A DNA stretch of 29,682 nt from CAZXEJ01 sp964639895 (GCA_964639895.1 CAZXEJ010000027.1:1-29682); one strand, 5' to 3'; shown: positions 1 through 7,456, numbered from the stretch's first letter. Program-made: numbers and translations. The notes: generated by a model from the letters alone, not told the origin.

Positions 1-605
1 ACCTCGGCGGCCGTCTCCTCGAGGTTCTCGTCCCCCGTCGTGCGGGCCAGCCTGAGCACGGCTATTGAGTAATAGAACACTGCGCGCGCAAGGGCGAGCC
101 GGGCGTCGTTTATCTTGAACTCCTCCAGATGCTGTTGCGCCTCGAGCAGGGCGTAGAACCCGACACCGCAGAACAGGGTGAGCAGCTTCTTCGCCTCCTC
201 GGGGGCCATCCCCTCCACCAGATAGACGAGCGGCGACATCACGATCGACTCCAGCTCGTCGGCCCCCTCGCCGATCAGCCGTGCGAGCTGCATCACCTTT
301 TCGTCCTCGGCCTTGCTCAGCAGGTCTTCGAGCGCGCTCCTTACGTATTCGAGCGCGAAGCGGTCCCTTATCTCCGCGAGCGACAACCCCTCGGACTTAA
401 GCGCCTTTATATAGGCGAGCTTGTCCACCGTGGACTCGGGATATACGAGCGTCGACGTCCCCTTGTCCTTGAGCTTGCGCCGCTTGGGCTTTGGAATGAA
501 ACCGAGCTGGGTGTAGAACCGGATGGTCTTCTTCGGGTTGTCCCCGAGGTTGATGTTTCTCTTCTCGGCCTCGCGAATGAGTTCGTCTATGGTGAGCTCG
601 TCCAT
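1..605 (-). CDS. MerR-family-like transcriptional regulator (C-terminus cut by window edge)
   Basis: The reading frame runs from ATG at 605 off the left edge, giving about 201 codons without a stop. Residues of roughly 15-85 look like a MerR DNA-binding domain: a first helix, then IRFYTQLGFIP followed by a basic wing (KPKRRKLKDKG), then YPESTVDKLAYIKALKSEG and LSLAEIRDRF, which match the usual Y-x-GLLP, wing and G-hS-L-x-EI landmarks. The remainder is helical and Leu/Ala/Glu-rich, as expected for a coiled-coil or effector region, but I see no known ligand-binding signature. MerR proteins bind inverted repeats in promoters as dimers. No metal-binding Cys cluster is visible in the part present, so this is not obviously a metal sensor. 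It points away from the neighbouring sirtuin-like gene's 3' end, with a 351-base gap between them. No clear ribosome binding site precedes the ATG. The family call is good; the ligand is unknown. Confidence 0.75.
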   Translation of the reverse strand, partial: MDELTIDELIREAEKRNINLGDNPKKTIRFYTQLGFIPKPKRRKLKDKGTSTLVYPESTVDKLAYIKALKSEGLSLAEIRDRFALEYVRSALEDLLSKAEDEKVMQLARLIGEGADELESIVMSPLVYLVEGMAPEEAKKLLTLFCGVGFYALLEAQQHLEEFKINDARLALARAVFYYSIAVLRLARTTGDENLEETAAE

Positions 606-956
606 CACAATGATAATAAAACCCCGTTGGACCGATTGTCAATCTCATTCGCCCCGGCACCGCCCCGCCACTCCCCACCACTCCACGACGTGCGGCCCCG
701 CCTGCCGGCGGTGCATTCCACTCCAACACAGCGCCCGTGTGCCATCCGACCCAATACCAGCTATCCCCCCGCTCCGTCCTCGTGCGGCACCGCGCCCGGC
801 CGCCCCCGCCGGGGTGGAAGGTCACTCACATGCGGGAGTCGACCGGGGCGGGACACTTCATCCCTTCACCCCCTCGCCTGATCCTCCCGCACGTACCGTG
901 GTAATGGAGACGAGAGGTGTACGGAGCCGCCCGACTCCCAACCCCCACGGGGGGCG
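606..956. other. Spacer without a convincing gene
   Basis: GC-rich spacer between the 5' end of the MerR-like gene and the 3' end of the sirtuin-like gene. Several overlapping open frames exist on both strands, but they are Pro/Arg/Ala-rich and lack family motifs, as expected by chance at this GC content. The AT-rich stretch just upstream of the MerR-like start (about 606-620) could hold its promoter. The only clear structure is the short G/C hairpin at 942-954. Confidence 0.6.
942..954 (-). terminator. GC-only hairpin just after the sirtuin-like gene (possible U-less terminator)
   Basis: A run of five C, a two-base turn and a run of six G form a short, strong stem within 15 bases of the stop codon of the minus-strand sirtuin-like gene. 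There is no U-tract on either strand, so classical intrinsic termination is doubtful. Confidence 0.3.
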
Positions 957-1709
957 CTAGGAAACCGGCATCCTCTCCTTTATCATCTCCACCACGCGCG
1001 AGAGCACCTCGGAGGGTTTCGCGTAGACCACGGCGTCTGCGAACTCGTCGAACGGGCCCGGCTGCTGGCTTATGACGGCCACGCGCGCGCCCTGCTCCTT
1101 GGCGATCCAGGGTAGAGAGGAGGCGGGCTCCCGCGAGACGTCGGCTCCGGCCAGGACGAAGAGGTCGCAGCCGCGCAGCCTCATCCATGCCTCGCGCAGC
1201 TCCCAGTGCGGGGGAGGCTGGCCGGGGAACGATATCTCGGGCTTGAGAAGGTCGCTGCCGCAGGAATCGCATTCGGGCACTTCGGAGCCGCGATCGAGCA
1301 GCGCCAAGGCCGCCTCGAGCTCGTAGCCCTTGCCGCAGCGGGTGCAGACGATCCAGAGCACGGTGCTGTTGAGCTCCATCACGATGGAGCTTCCGGCCCT
1401 GTAGTGGAGGCCGTCTGCCGCCAGCGTGAACAAGGAATCCAACATGCCCAGCGCCTCCAGCTCGGCCACGGCCACGTGAGCCGCGTTAGGCTCGGCCTCG
1501 GCCAGCACCGGGTACAGATCCCTGAGCCTCTTCCAATAGGCGGACCGCACCTGGCGCGAGGAGCGGAACTCCCCTATGGGCGGGTTGAACGCAGGGTCTG
1601 CGAAATCCACCACACCCGACTCGGCCGAGAGCTCCGTGCCCGTAAGGAACACCGCCCGCCGGGCTTCCATCAGCCACTCGACCAGGCTCTCTACGGCTCG
1701 ACTGTCCAT
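957..1709 (-). CDS. Sirtuin-fold (Sir2-like) protein with lost catalytic residues
   Basis: A 250-aa protein with the length and landmark order of a bacterial Sir2 NAD-dependent deacylase. Residues 22-36 (TGTELSAESGVVDF) correspond to the GAGxSxxSGIPDFR NAD loop, 95-107 (TLAADGLHYRAGS) to TQNxDxLHxxAGS, and 111-114 to the ELHG catalytic segment. C122, C125, C147 and C150 form a complete four-Cys zinc site, and the late GADVSREPA segment replaces GSSLxVxPA. The functional residues are changed: the catalytic His of ELHG is Asn114, the TQN motif is lost, FR is FA, and the NAD-contacting VN is SQ. I therefore infer a sirtuin fold that probably does not deacylate. The ATG at 1709 is chosen because a TATAAT box lies about 17 bases upstream and the fold begins right after it; an upstream in-frame start at 1778 would run through that promoter. 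It is divergent from the DUF971 gene. Confidence 0.7.
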   Translation of the reverse strand: MDSRAVESLVEWLMEARRAVFLTGTELSAESGVVDFADPAFNPPIGEFRSSRQVRSAYWKRLRDLYPVLAEAEPNAAHVAVAELEALGMLDSLFTLAADGLHYRAGSSIVMELNSTVLWIVCTRCGKGYELEAALALLDRGSEVPECDSCGSDLLKPEISFPGQPPPHWELREAWMRLRGCDLFVLAGADVSREPASSLPWIAKEQGARVAVISQQPGPFDEFADAVVYAKPSEVLSRVVEMIKERMPVS

Positions 1710-1725
1710 GCTGGCACCAGTTATG

Positions 1726-1731
1726 ATTATA
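1726..1731 (-). promoter_or_regulatory. Perfect -10 box for the sirtuin-like gene
   Basis: TATAAT reads on the minus strand 17 bases before the ATG at 1709, implying a leader of only about ten bases. The -35 region (TGGAAG at 1749-1754, 17-base spacer) matches poorly. Confidence 0.45.
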
Positions 1732-1795
1732 CTCGTCCCGCTTCGCTCCTTCCAGGGCGCGGCGGAGCATACACACACCGTGCGGGAGCGGATCC

Positions 1796-2101
1796 ATGGA
1801 GCCCAAGGAGATAACCGAGCTCGGCGACGAGGCGCTGCTCATCGTATGGAGCGACGGCCACGAGAGCATCTACACACACCGCGAGCTACGCGCCGCCTGC
1901 CCGTGCGCCGTATGCGCCACGGAAAGGGCCAAGGGCAACGGTCCCAGTCCGCCCGAGGACGTGGCCCCATCGAAGATGGAGTACGTGGGCCGCTACGCGC
2001 TCCGCTTCCACTGGAGCGACGGCCACGGGACCGGCATATACAGCTTCGCCCTCCTGCGGCGCCTATGTACGTGCGAGCCGTGCTCTCGATCCACTCCCTG
2101 A
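1796..2101 (+). CDS. DUF971 family protein (GBBH-like N-terminal domain)
   Basis: A 101-aa protein that is essentially one DUF971 domain, the module also found at the N-terminus of gamma-butyrobetaine hydroxylase and at the end of some Mrp/ApbC Fe-S carriers. Visible landmarks are IVWSDGHESIYTHRELRAACPCAVC at the front and a second WSDGHGTGIYSFALLRRLCTC at the end; the paired WSDGH motifs and Cys clusters (CPCAVC, CTCEPC) suggest metal binding, probably zinc or an Fe-S connection. The function of stand-alone members is not established. It starts at an ATG behind GGGAG and is divergent from the sirtuin-like gene across an 86-base gap. The next gene begins 154 bases later with its own promoter, so this is probably monocistronic. 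Confidence 0.8.
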   Translation: MEPKEITELGDEALLIVWSDGHESIYTHRELRAACPCAVCATERAKGNGPSPPEDVAPSKMEYVGRYALRFHWSDGHGTGIYSFALLRRLCTCEPCSRSTP

Positions 2102-2163
2102 CGACCGCGCCCCCTCCACGACCGCCGGACACAGGCTACGTCGCACCCGGTCTCATCGGCCTG

Positions 2164-2192
2164 TTGTCTAGGCGAGGCCGAGCACATATAAT
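2164..2192 (+). promoter_or_regulatory. Sigma-70-type promoter of the aminopeptidase gene
   Basis: TTGTCT (2164-2169), a 17-base spacer and a perfect TATAAT (2187-2192) give a start of transcription near 2199, about 57 bases before the GTG start codon. Confidence 0.6.
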
Positions 2193-2255
2193 TAAGGCGG
2201 GGGGAGTGAGGGTGGAGCGGCCAGACCATAACTGCAACAGGAGTGTGTCCTTACC

Positions 2256-3218
2256 GTGGACCCAGTGAACCAGGCGGCTCTCGTCGCCGTGCGCGATTGC
2301 ATGGGGGTGAAAGAGGGGGAGAAGGTGTTGATACTGACCGACGAGCCCACGCGCAGGGTCGGGATGGCCCTCTTCGAAGCGGCCAAGCTGCTGGGGGCGC
2401 AGGCCTACTACGTGGAGATGCCCACCGGAAGGTCCCACGCCGAGGACCCGCCCGAGCCGGTGGCCGAGATGCTCAAGCTCGTCGATGTGGCGCTCATTCC
2501 TACGAAGATGTCCCTCTCGCACACCGACGCCCGCCGCGAAGCGTCCCGCCGAGGCGTGCGGATCGCCACCTTGCCCGGCATTACCGAGGAGGTGTTGGCG
2601 CGCGCGCTGAAGGCCGACTACTTCACCATCGCAGAGCGGAGCCGCGCCCTGGCCAAGGTGCTTACAAAGGGCTCCACGGTCAAAGTCACGACGGCCAAGG
2701 GTACCGACGTCACGATGTCGATCGAAAACAGAAAGGGTTACGCCGACACGGGCCTCAACCACGAGAAGGGAAGCTTCAGCAACCTGCCCGCCGGTGAGGC
2801 CTACATAGCCCCCGTCGAAGGCACCACCGAGGGCGTAGTATATTTCGACGGCTCGATGGCCGGAGTCGGGCTGCTCGAGAACGAGACCATCCGCGTCGTC
2901 GTCAAGGAGGGCTACGCGACCGAGATTACGGGGGGCGAGGGGGCCAAGAAGCTGCTTGCCGCAATGGAGCCGCACGGCCCGCTTGCGTTCAACGTGGCCG
3001 AGCTCGGCATCGGCACCAATTCCATGGCCCGCATTACGGGCAACGTGCTCGAAGACGAGAAGGCCCTGGGCACGGTGCATATAGCGTTCGGAGACAACAA
3101 GAGCATGGGCGGCACGGTGGACGTGGCGAGCCACTTGGACGGGGTGATTCTGAAACCCACCCTCTACGTGGACGATGAGCTGGTCATCGACCGCGGCACT
3201 CTGCTCGTAGAGGGCTAG
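2256..3218 (+). CDS. Aminopeptidase of the M29 type (AmpS/leucyl aminopeptidase-like)
   Basis: A 320-aa cytosolic metallopeptidase-like protein. M29 enzymes remove N-terminal residues using a two-metal centre. Matching segments run in order: a Rossmann-like N-terminal half (GVKEGEKVLILTDEPTRRVG), then NHEKGSFSNLPAGEAYIAP with an acidic ligand candidate, NVAELGIGTN with the second Glu, GTVHIAFGDN with a His, and VASHLDGVI, whose HxD pair matches the end of the metal site. The Tyr usually found after the HIA segment is not obvious (NKSMGG occupies that place). The protein is shorter than the classical enzyme of about 400 residues, as is common for the COG2309 branch. The GTG start follows CAGGAG with a rather long spacing of 12 bases. 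It is probably a single-gene unit from the promoter at 2164-2192. Family confidence is high; substrate preference is unknown. Confidence 0.8.
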   Translation: MDPVNQAALVAVRDCMGVKEGEKVLILTDEPTRRVGMALFEAAKLLGAQAYYVEMPTGRSHAEDPPEPVAEMLKLVDVALIPTKMSLSHTDARREASRRGVRIATLPGITEEVLARALKADYFTIAERSRALAKVLTKGSTVKVTTAKGTDVTMSIENRKGYADTGLNHEKGSFSNLPAGEAYIAPVEGTTEGVVYFDGSMAGVGLLENETIRVVVKEGYATEITGGEGAKKLLAAMEPHGPLAFNVAELGIGTNSMARITGNVLEDEKALGTVHIAFGDNKSMGGTVDVASHLDGVILKPTLYVDDELVIDRGTLLVEG

Positions 3219-3688
3219 GACCGCCGTCGGGGCCATAGGCAACCCCCGCAACGGCCCCGGCCGGAGGCGCCGCGCTCGGCGGAAAAGGCTCTCAAGGTAG
3301 GTCGGCTCCACTTTCTGACACTCGACCCCCACACGAACGGGCTCAATTGCCGCCCGGAAGACGACCGCACGGCGCGAACCTGTGCACCCGAGGCCGCCTC
3401 GGGCAAGGGGGGACGCCCCCCGGCGCCGTGACCGCCACCGTCGCGCTCCCCACACACCGCAATCGGCACCGACCACCCAACGGCGACGCGCACGTAGGAC
3501 GCAGCGGGAGGCGAGGCCGCAAGCGTCACGGCGTGCACCCTCTCCTCACCTTCCTCGACCGGCCGTCTGCACACCCGCGGCGGGCCGCTTTGTCCCACCG
3601 CCTCCCTCCCCTGCGCCCGACGCCGCATTCTGGGGGGGTTAAGTAACGGCCGCCGGGATAGTATTATATTGTGCAGGGGAGGTAAGAG
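3219..3688. other. Spacer with two back-to-back perfect hairpins, no convincing gene
   Basis: This 470-base gap separates the aminopeptidase from coaX. Open frames occur on both strands but are low-complexity Pro/Arg/Ala translations that overlap each other and lack ribosome sites. It contains a CGGGGCC/GGCCCCG inverted repeat soon after the aminopeptidase stop (3228-3259), two adjacent perfect hairpins at 3387-3421, and the coaX -10 region (TATTAT at 3662-3667). Confidence 0.6.
3387..3421. repeat. Tandem perfect hairpins with 3-base loops
   Basis: CCCGAGG-CCG-CCTCGGG (3387-3403) is followed after three bases by six G, ACG and six C (3407-3421). Both stems are perfect and symmetric in either direction. 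They could be a U-less bidirectional terminator or a structured RNA element; nothing in the sequence decides between these. Confidence 0.5.
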
Positions 3689-4459
3689 GTGTTACTGCTC
3701 GCTCTCGACGTGGGAAATACAAACATAGTGTTCGGTGTCTTCGAAGACGACGCCCTCGTCAACCACTGGCGCGTGGGCACAGACAAGCACAAGACGGCCG
3801 ACGAATACGGCATCGTGCTCAAGTCGCTGCTCGAACACGGCGGCGTAGCCCCCTCGGACATCGGAGGAGCCGTCCTCTCGTGCGTCGTCCCCCCACTCAC
3901 CACCACGCTCCAGCAGGCTCTCGCGGACTACTTCGGCCTCCGGGCCGTATCCGTCGGCCCCGGCATAAAGACCGGCATGCCCATCCTCTACAGGAACCCG
4001 CGCGAGGTGGGCGCCGATCGGATAGCCAACGCCGTGGCCGCCTATGACAAGTACCGCTCGTCCGTAATAGTGGTTGACTTCGGCACGGCCACCACGTTCG
4101 ACTGCATTTCGGAGCGCGGCGAGTACATGGGGGGAATCATCGCTCCCGGCATACTGATATCGTCCGAGGCGCTGTTCGAGGCGGCTTCTAAGCTTCCCAA
4201 GGTGGAGATAGCAAGGCCCAAGTCCATAATAGGCCGAACCACCGAGGAGAGCATCCAAGCGGGGCTGATATACGGCTACGCGGGCCTCGTCGACGGCATC
4301 GTGCAGCGCGTGCTGCGACAGATGCCCCCCTCGACGCGTGTCGTCTCCACCGGCGGCCTGGCCGGACTCATAGCCAACGAGAGCAGAACGATCGAGGAGG
4401 TCGAGGAGTTCCTCACCCTCAAGGGACTAAGGCTCATCTATGAATGGAACAAGCCCTGA
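3689..4459 (+). CDS. coaX: Type III pantothenate kinase
   Basis: A 256-aa protein of normal family length catalysing ATP-dependent phosphorylation of pantothenate, the first step of coenzyme A synthesis, in the cytosol. It belongs to the ASKHA fold. Clear motifs are LALDVGNTNIVFG at the N-terminus (phosphate-binding loop with the conserved Asp), GADRIANAVAAYDKY near the middle, VVDFGTATTFDCI, and GGIIAPG. The start is GTG at 3689, supported by GGGGAGG six bases upstream and by the protein beginning directly with the conserved strand. TATTAT/TATATT at 3662-3670 gives a likely -10. The 3' end overlaps the next gene by 20 bases in another frame, indicating translational coupling. BirA, a frequent coaX partner, is not adjacent. 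Confidence 0.95.
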   Translation: MLLLALDVGNTNIVFGVFEDDALVNHWRVGTDKHKTADEYGIVLKSLLEHGGVAPSDIGGAVLSCVVPPLTTTLQQALADYFGLRAVSVGPGIKTGMPILYRNPREVGADRIANAVAAYDKYRSSVIVVDFGTATTFDCISERGEYMGGIIAPGILISSEALFEAASKLPKVEIARPKSIIGRTTEESIQAGLIYGYAGLVDGIVQRVLRQMPPSTRVVSTGGLAGLIANESRTIEEVEEFLTLKGLRLIYEWNKP

Positions 4460-4838
4460 GTTCGAGCTGGCCCGAAAGGGCAATGGATACGTACTCACCC
4501 TCATCCTGCCCGGTCGCGGTCGCGCCCGCTGGTACATGCCGAACCCCCCTCCCGCGCGCCGCGGAGAGCGGGGGCTTGCCGTGGGCGAGCTCCCCTATGG
4601 AGAAGACCCGTTCGCGGCCGCCCCACCGACCGACGGAGAGCCCATCGACCGCGGCCCCGCCCGGCCGGGGCATTGCTCGGGAGGGAAGATCGAGGTCGAA
4701 CTCTGCGGCCGCAGGGTTCGGGGCCGCTACCTGCTGCTGGTCCCCTCGTGGGGACGGGAAACGGCGCGCGCCCTGTGGGTCGTCATAAACCTCTCGGGAC
4801 CCAAGCGCGGCGAAGAGGCCGTGGCGCGCACGCCCTAG
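4440..4838 (+). CDS. Degenerate LigD 3'-phosphoesterase-like domain protein
   Basis: This 132-aa protein resembles the phosphoesterase (PE) module of bacterial DNA ligase D, which trims 3' phosphates and ribonucleotides during end joining. The match is in order: FELARKGNGYVLTLIL aligns with the FVVQKHxxxxLHYDFRLEL segment, RARWYMPNPPP with LKSWAVPKGPS, ERGLAVGELPYGED with KRLAVEVEDHPLEYGD, and GKIEVELCGRRVRGRY with GKLKFxLHGxKLxGRW, ending in LWVVINL for WLLIKH. The metal-binding residues of the family (His and Asp of HYDFR and His of DHP) are missing here. The fold is therefore probably kept and the activity lost, or the resemblance is only to the scaffold. It overlaps the end of coaX by 20 bases. 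No Ku gene or ligase is nearby. The assignment rests on motif order alone, hence moderate confidence. Confidence 0.5.
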   Translation: MNGTSPEFELARKGNGYVLTLILPGRGRARWYMPNPPPARRGERGLAVGELPYGEDPFAAAPPTDGEPIDRGPARPGHCSGGKIEVELCGRRVRGRYLLLVPSWGRETARALWVVINLSGPKRGEEAVARTP

Positions 4839-4892
4839 GCCGGAGGCGGCCCGCCCTTTACACCCCCGTGCCCCCGTACTACCCTATTAGGT

Positions 4893-5840
4893 ATGAAGGC
4901 CGTCCGATCCCCCAGGCCCCCCTGGATCAAGGGGCGCGCCCCCGGCGGACCCCGCTACGAGCGGTTGCACGCTCTCGTGCGCTCGCTGCACCTCCACACG
5001 GTGTGCGAGGAGGCCCGATGCCCCAACATGGGCGAGTGCTGGAGCCGCGGGACGCTCACGGTTATGATCCTGGGCGACGTGTGTACGCGGAGCTGCGGCT
5101 TCTGCGCGGTGGCCACCGGCGCGGGCGGCCCTATAGACTGGGACGAGCCCGAGCGCGTGGCACGCGCCGTGGCCGAGCTCAAACGCAACGCCCCCGAGCT
5201 GAGACACGTCGTCATAACCTCCGTCAACCGAGACGACCGGAACCGGGAAAGCGCCCTCGTGTTTGCGCGCACGGTGGAGCTGATAAGGAAGCGCGTCCCC
5301 GGCGTAGACGTGGAGGTGCTGATACCCGACTTCAAGGGGGATGAAGAGGCGCTGCGCTCGGTGCTCGAGGCCGGCCCCGACGTGCTCAACCACAACGTCG
5401 AGACGGTGCCGCGTCTCTACGGGGAGCGCCGCCCGACCGAGGCCGGCACATGGCGCGCCGTAAGGCCCCAGGCCGACTACGGCTGGTCGCTCGGGGTGTT
5501 GAGGCGCGCCGCCCTCTGGAGCAGACGAGGCAAGGGCCGCAGACCGATGGTTGTCAAGTCCGGCCTGATGGTGGGGCTGGGCGAGGGCGTCGACGAGCTG
5601 CTCGCCACGCTGGGCGATCTAGCCCGCGCGGGCTGCCACATAGTGACCATCGGCCAATACCTACGACCCACACCCGCCCACCTTCCCGTCGTACGCTACT
5701 ACCATCCGCTTGAGTTCGATGCGCTCAAGCGCTACGGCGAAGCCGTCCTCGGCATTCCCCACGTCGAGGCCGGCCCGCTGGTCAGAAGCTCCTACATGGC
5801 CGACCGGCAGGCGGCCTCACTGGACCGCCCGGTCCGTTGA
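4893..5840 (+). CDS. lipA: Lipoyl synthase
   Basis: A 315-aa radical-SAM enzyme that inserts two sulfurs into octanoyl groups on lipoyl domains. It has both Fe-S sites: the N-terminal auxiliary cluster motif CEEARCPNMGECW and the radical-SAM motif CTRSCGFCAV. It also has NHNVETVPRLY, VRPQADY, VKSGLMVGLGE, QYLRPTPAHLPVVRYYHPLEF and the C-terminal RSSY that ligates the auxiliary cluster. Odd points: the usual TSVDRDDLxDGGA reads TSVNRDDRNRESA, and there is an extra stretch (GERRPTEAGTWRA) between the VETVPRLY and VRPQADY motifs. The ATG at 4893 has no ribosome site, and a TATTA-containing AT patch lies directly before it, so a very short or absent leader is possible. No lipB or dehydrogenase gene adjoins. 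Function is near certain; the substitutions may reflect lineage divergence. Confidence 0.93.
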   Translation: MKAVRSPRPPWIKGRAPGGPRYERLHALVRSLHLHTVCEEARCPNMGECWSRGTLTVMILGDVCTRSCGFCAVATGAGGPIDWDEPERVARAVAELKRNAPELRHVVITSVNRDDRNRESALVFARTVELIRKRVPGVDVEVLIPDFKGDEEALRSVLEAGPDVLNHNVETVPRLYGERRPTEAGTWRAVRPQADYGWSLGVLRRAALWSRRGKGRRPMVVKSGLMVGLGEGVDELLATLGDLARAGCHIVTIGQYLRPTPAHLPVVRYYHPLEFDALKRYGEAVLGIPHVEAGPLVRSSYMADRQAASLDRPVR

Positions 5841-5866
5841 ACAGGCCGCCCCGCATAGGGTACAAT
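5837..5866 (+). promoter_or_regulatory. Promoter of the small-gene run starting at 5888
   Basis: TTGAAC (5837-5842) and TACAAT (5861-5866) are separated by 18 bases, and the GGGAGGAGAG ribosome site of the next gene follows. The -35 box overlaps the lipA stop codon. Confidence 0.55.
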
Positions 5867-5887
5867 TAAGTTCCCGGGAGGAGAGCG

Positions 5888-6103
5888 ATGAAGAACCAAA
5901 GGTTCCAACTTGACTACGACGTGCGGGTCGTCGAGAGGAACATCCGCGAAGGCATCCTGACGAAGGAGGAGTACGAGAAATACCTCGAGAGCCTGCCCGA
6001 CGTCGAGAGCAAGGGCGAATGGCTACAGATCGATACCGAGACCCGAGCCGAGACCGCAGCGGCTGCACCCTCGGAGGACACCGAGCCCGAGGAAGGTGAG
6101 TGA
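5888..6103 (+). CDS. Small conserved-looking protein of unknown function (71 aa)
   Basis: A short acidic protein starting at an ATG behind GGGAGGAGAGCG, a strong ribosome site. Residues 1-42 form an ordered core (QRFQLDYDVRVVERNIREG, LTKEEYEKYLESLPDVESKGE) that looks like two helices with a folded turn. Residues 45-71 are a disordered Ala/Glu/Thr-rich acidic tail. I recall similar short proteins with the EEYEKYLESLPD phrase in deltaproteobacterial genomes, but no function is known to me. It is followed four bases later by the DUF4177-like gene and probably cotranscribed with it. Confidence 0.75.
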   Translation: MKNQRFQLDYDVRVVERNIREGILTKEEYEKYLESLPDVESKGEWLQIDTETRAETAAAAPSEDTEPEEGE

Positions 6104-6107
6104 TCCG

Positions 6108-6317
6108 ATGAGTTGGAGCTACAAGGTACTTACGACCAACGAACTCTTTCCCGAGGAACACGACCACGATATAGCCGTCTCCAAGGAAGCGGCCGCACAG
6201 CGCCGACGCCGCCTCGGAAGCGGGCTCGAAGAGGTGCTGAACAAGCTTGGCTCGGAGGGATGGGAGCTCGTTCACATCGTGGGTGAGTTCGGGATCTTCA
6301 AGAAGAAGAACGACTGA
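6108..6317 (+). CDS. DUF4177-like small protein
   Basis: A 69-aa protein. MSWSYKVLTTNELF at the start, GLEEVLNKLGSEGWELVHIVGEFGIFKKK at the end match the DUF4177 pattern (WEYKVV ... LNxLGxEGWELV ... FIFKR), a small alpha/beta fold of unknown role. ATG at 6108 is preferred over GTG at 6096 because GGAAGGTGAG lies 7-8 bases upstream and the domain begins right there. It follows the 71-aa gene by four bases. Between the two domain ends is a basic, charged insertion (QRRRRLGSG). Confidence 0.8.
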   Translation: MSWSYKVLTTNELFPEEHDHDIAVSKEAAAQRRRRLGSGLEEVLNKLGSEGWELVHIVGEFGIFKKKND

Positions 6318-6382
6318 GGAATGCCCCCTCAACCGCCGCCCGTCAGGGGCCGCCGAGCCGGCCGACGCCGCAGGGACTCCGG

Positions 6383-7456
6383 ATGGAACCGAAAGCCACT
6401 CCCATCGTAGCGTTGCTGCTGGGAGCAGTGGTAGCCGTGCTCGCCATGGGGGCCCCCTCGTCCGCGCTCACGGTCGAAGGCGAAGGTCAAGTGCGTCTGG
6501 AGCCGGGGGCAACGCTCACCGAGGCGCGCGACCGTGCCCTGCGCCAAGCCCTTGAAGAAGCGGTGCTCAAGGCCGCCCGCCGGATCGAGCCCACCATCAG
6601 CGCCGCCGGCCTCAAAGAGATAAGCGGTGACGACCACCTGCACTACGTAAACAGCTACCGCATAATGGGCGAGCAGACACTGGGCCGACTCTACAGGCTC
6701 TCCATCGAGGCCGACGTGGACGAGTTGCGCCTGAGAAACCGACTCAAGGGGTGGACGGCCAAGCGCAGGCGCACCCCACTTGCGCGACCTGACAGTATCT
6801 CGATCGACGTCGTACTAGGGGGGCTCCTGGGGGGGCACGACCGCCTGGCGCGCAGCGTGCGCAACGAGATAGCAACCGTACTCATAGGAAACGGCTACAA
6901 GGTGGTCCGCGGCATGGGCGGCATCCAGGTCACGGCCACCGTCACGGCCGAGCCACTGGAGGGACGCGCCGACGGCGCTACGAGCCCCTACCGCTCGCTC
7001 GTGACCGTGATGCTCCGCGCACGGGACGTCTCGGGCAGAGAGATAGCATCGGCGGGCGAGAGCACATATGAACTCCGCGGAAGGGCGTTCGAGGGCAGGG
7101 AGAAGATAGCCGCCCTGCTGGCCCGCAGCGCCTCGAAGAAGCTGGCGCTTAAGCTCAACCTTTGGTCGCGCCGGCCGTCCGGACCGCCGCAGCCCGTCAC
7201 GCTGTCGTTCGGCGGCGTGACGAGCTACACCCTGTACCGCTACCTCGACACCATGGTATCGAAGTCGCTCGGCGACTCGGCCGCCGTCGAAAGGCGCATA
7301 TTCGAGGGCGACCGCATAACCTACGAACTGCGCTACGACGGGGACACCGGCGAGTTGGCGGCCCTCATCGCAGGGAACAACCCCCTCGGCTTCGCCATAG
7401 TACCTAAGAAGCGTGGCCTACGCTCGGTGGAGTTCGAGCTGGTACCCCAGGAGTAG
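6383..7456 (+). CDS. Secreted FlgT/LPP20-like protein
   Basis: A 357-aa protein with a Sec signal peptide (hydrophobic residues 8-24, likely cleavage after SSA-28). Residues 30-125 begin VEGEGQV, then EARDRALRQALEEAVLKAA, VNSYRIMGEQ and YRLSIEADVDELRLRNRL, the signature of the FlgT N-terminal/LPP20 type domain found in secreted envelope and flagellar assembly proteins. Residues 138-265 form a second alpha/beta domain (SISIDVVLGG, IATVLIGNGYKVV, VMLRARDVSGREIASAGEST) reminiscent of TolB/CsgG-type modules. The last 90 residues are a third unit of unclear kinship. No other flagellar gene is in the window, so a flagellar role is not implied. The ribosome site is weak (GCAGGGACT). The downstream anchored gene starts 18 bases after its stop, suggesting an operon. 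Confidence 0.65.
   Translation: MEPKATPIVALLLGAVVAVLAMGAPSSALTVEGEGQVRLEPGATLTEARDRALRQALEEAVLKAARRIEPTISAAGLKEISGDDHLHYVNSYRIMGEQTLGRLYRLSIEADVDELRLRNRLKGWTAKRRRTPLARPDSISIDVVLGGLLGGHDRLARSVRNEIATVLIGNGYKVVRGMGGIQVTATVTAEPLEGRADGATSPYRSLVTVMLRARDVSGREIASAGESTYELRGRAFEGREKIAALLARSASKKLALKLNLWSRRPSGPPQPVTLSFGGVTSYTLYRYLDTMVSKSLGDSAAVERRIFEGDRITYELRYDGDTGELAALIAGNNPLGFAIVPKKRGLRSVEFELVPQE

Noticed and set aside
2136..3476. 446-aa minus-strand frame
   Set aside because: It lies antisense to the aminopeptidase, whose motifs fit M29; the frame is His/Arg/Gly-rich without family motifs.
3347..3646. Plus-strand 99-aa and 86-aa frames in the spacer before coaX
   Set aside because: Mutually overlapping, Arg/Pro/His-rich, no ribosome site; typical of random GC-rich sequence.
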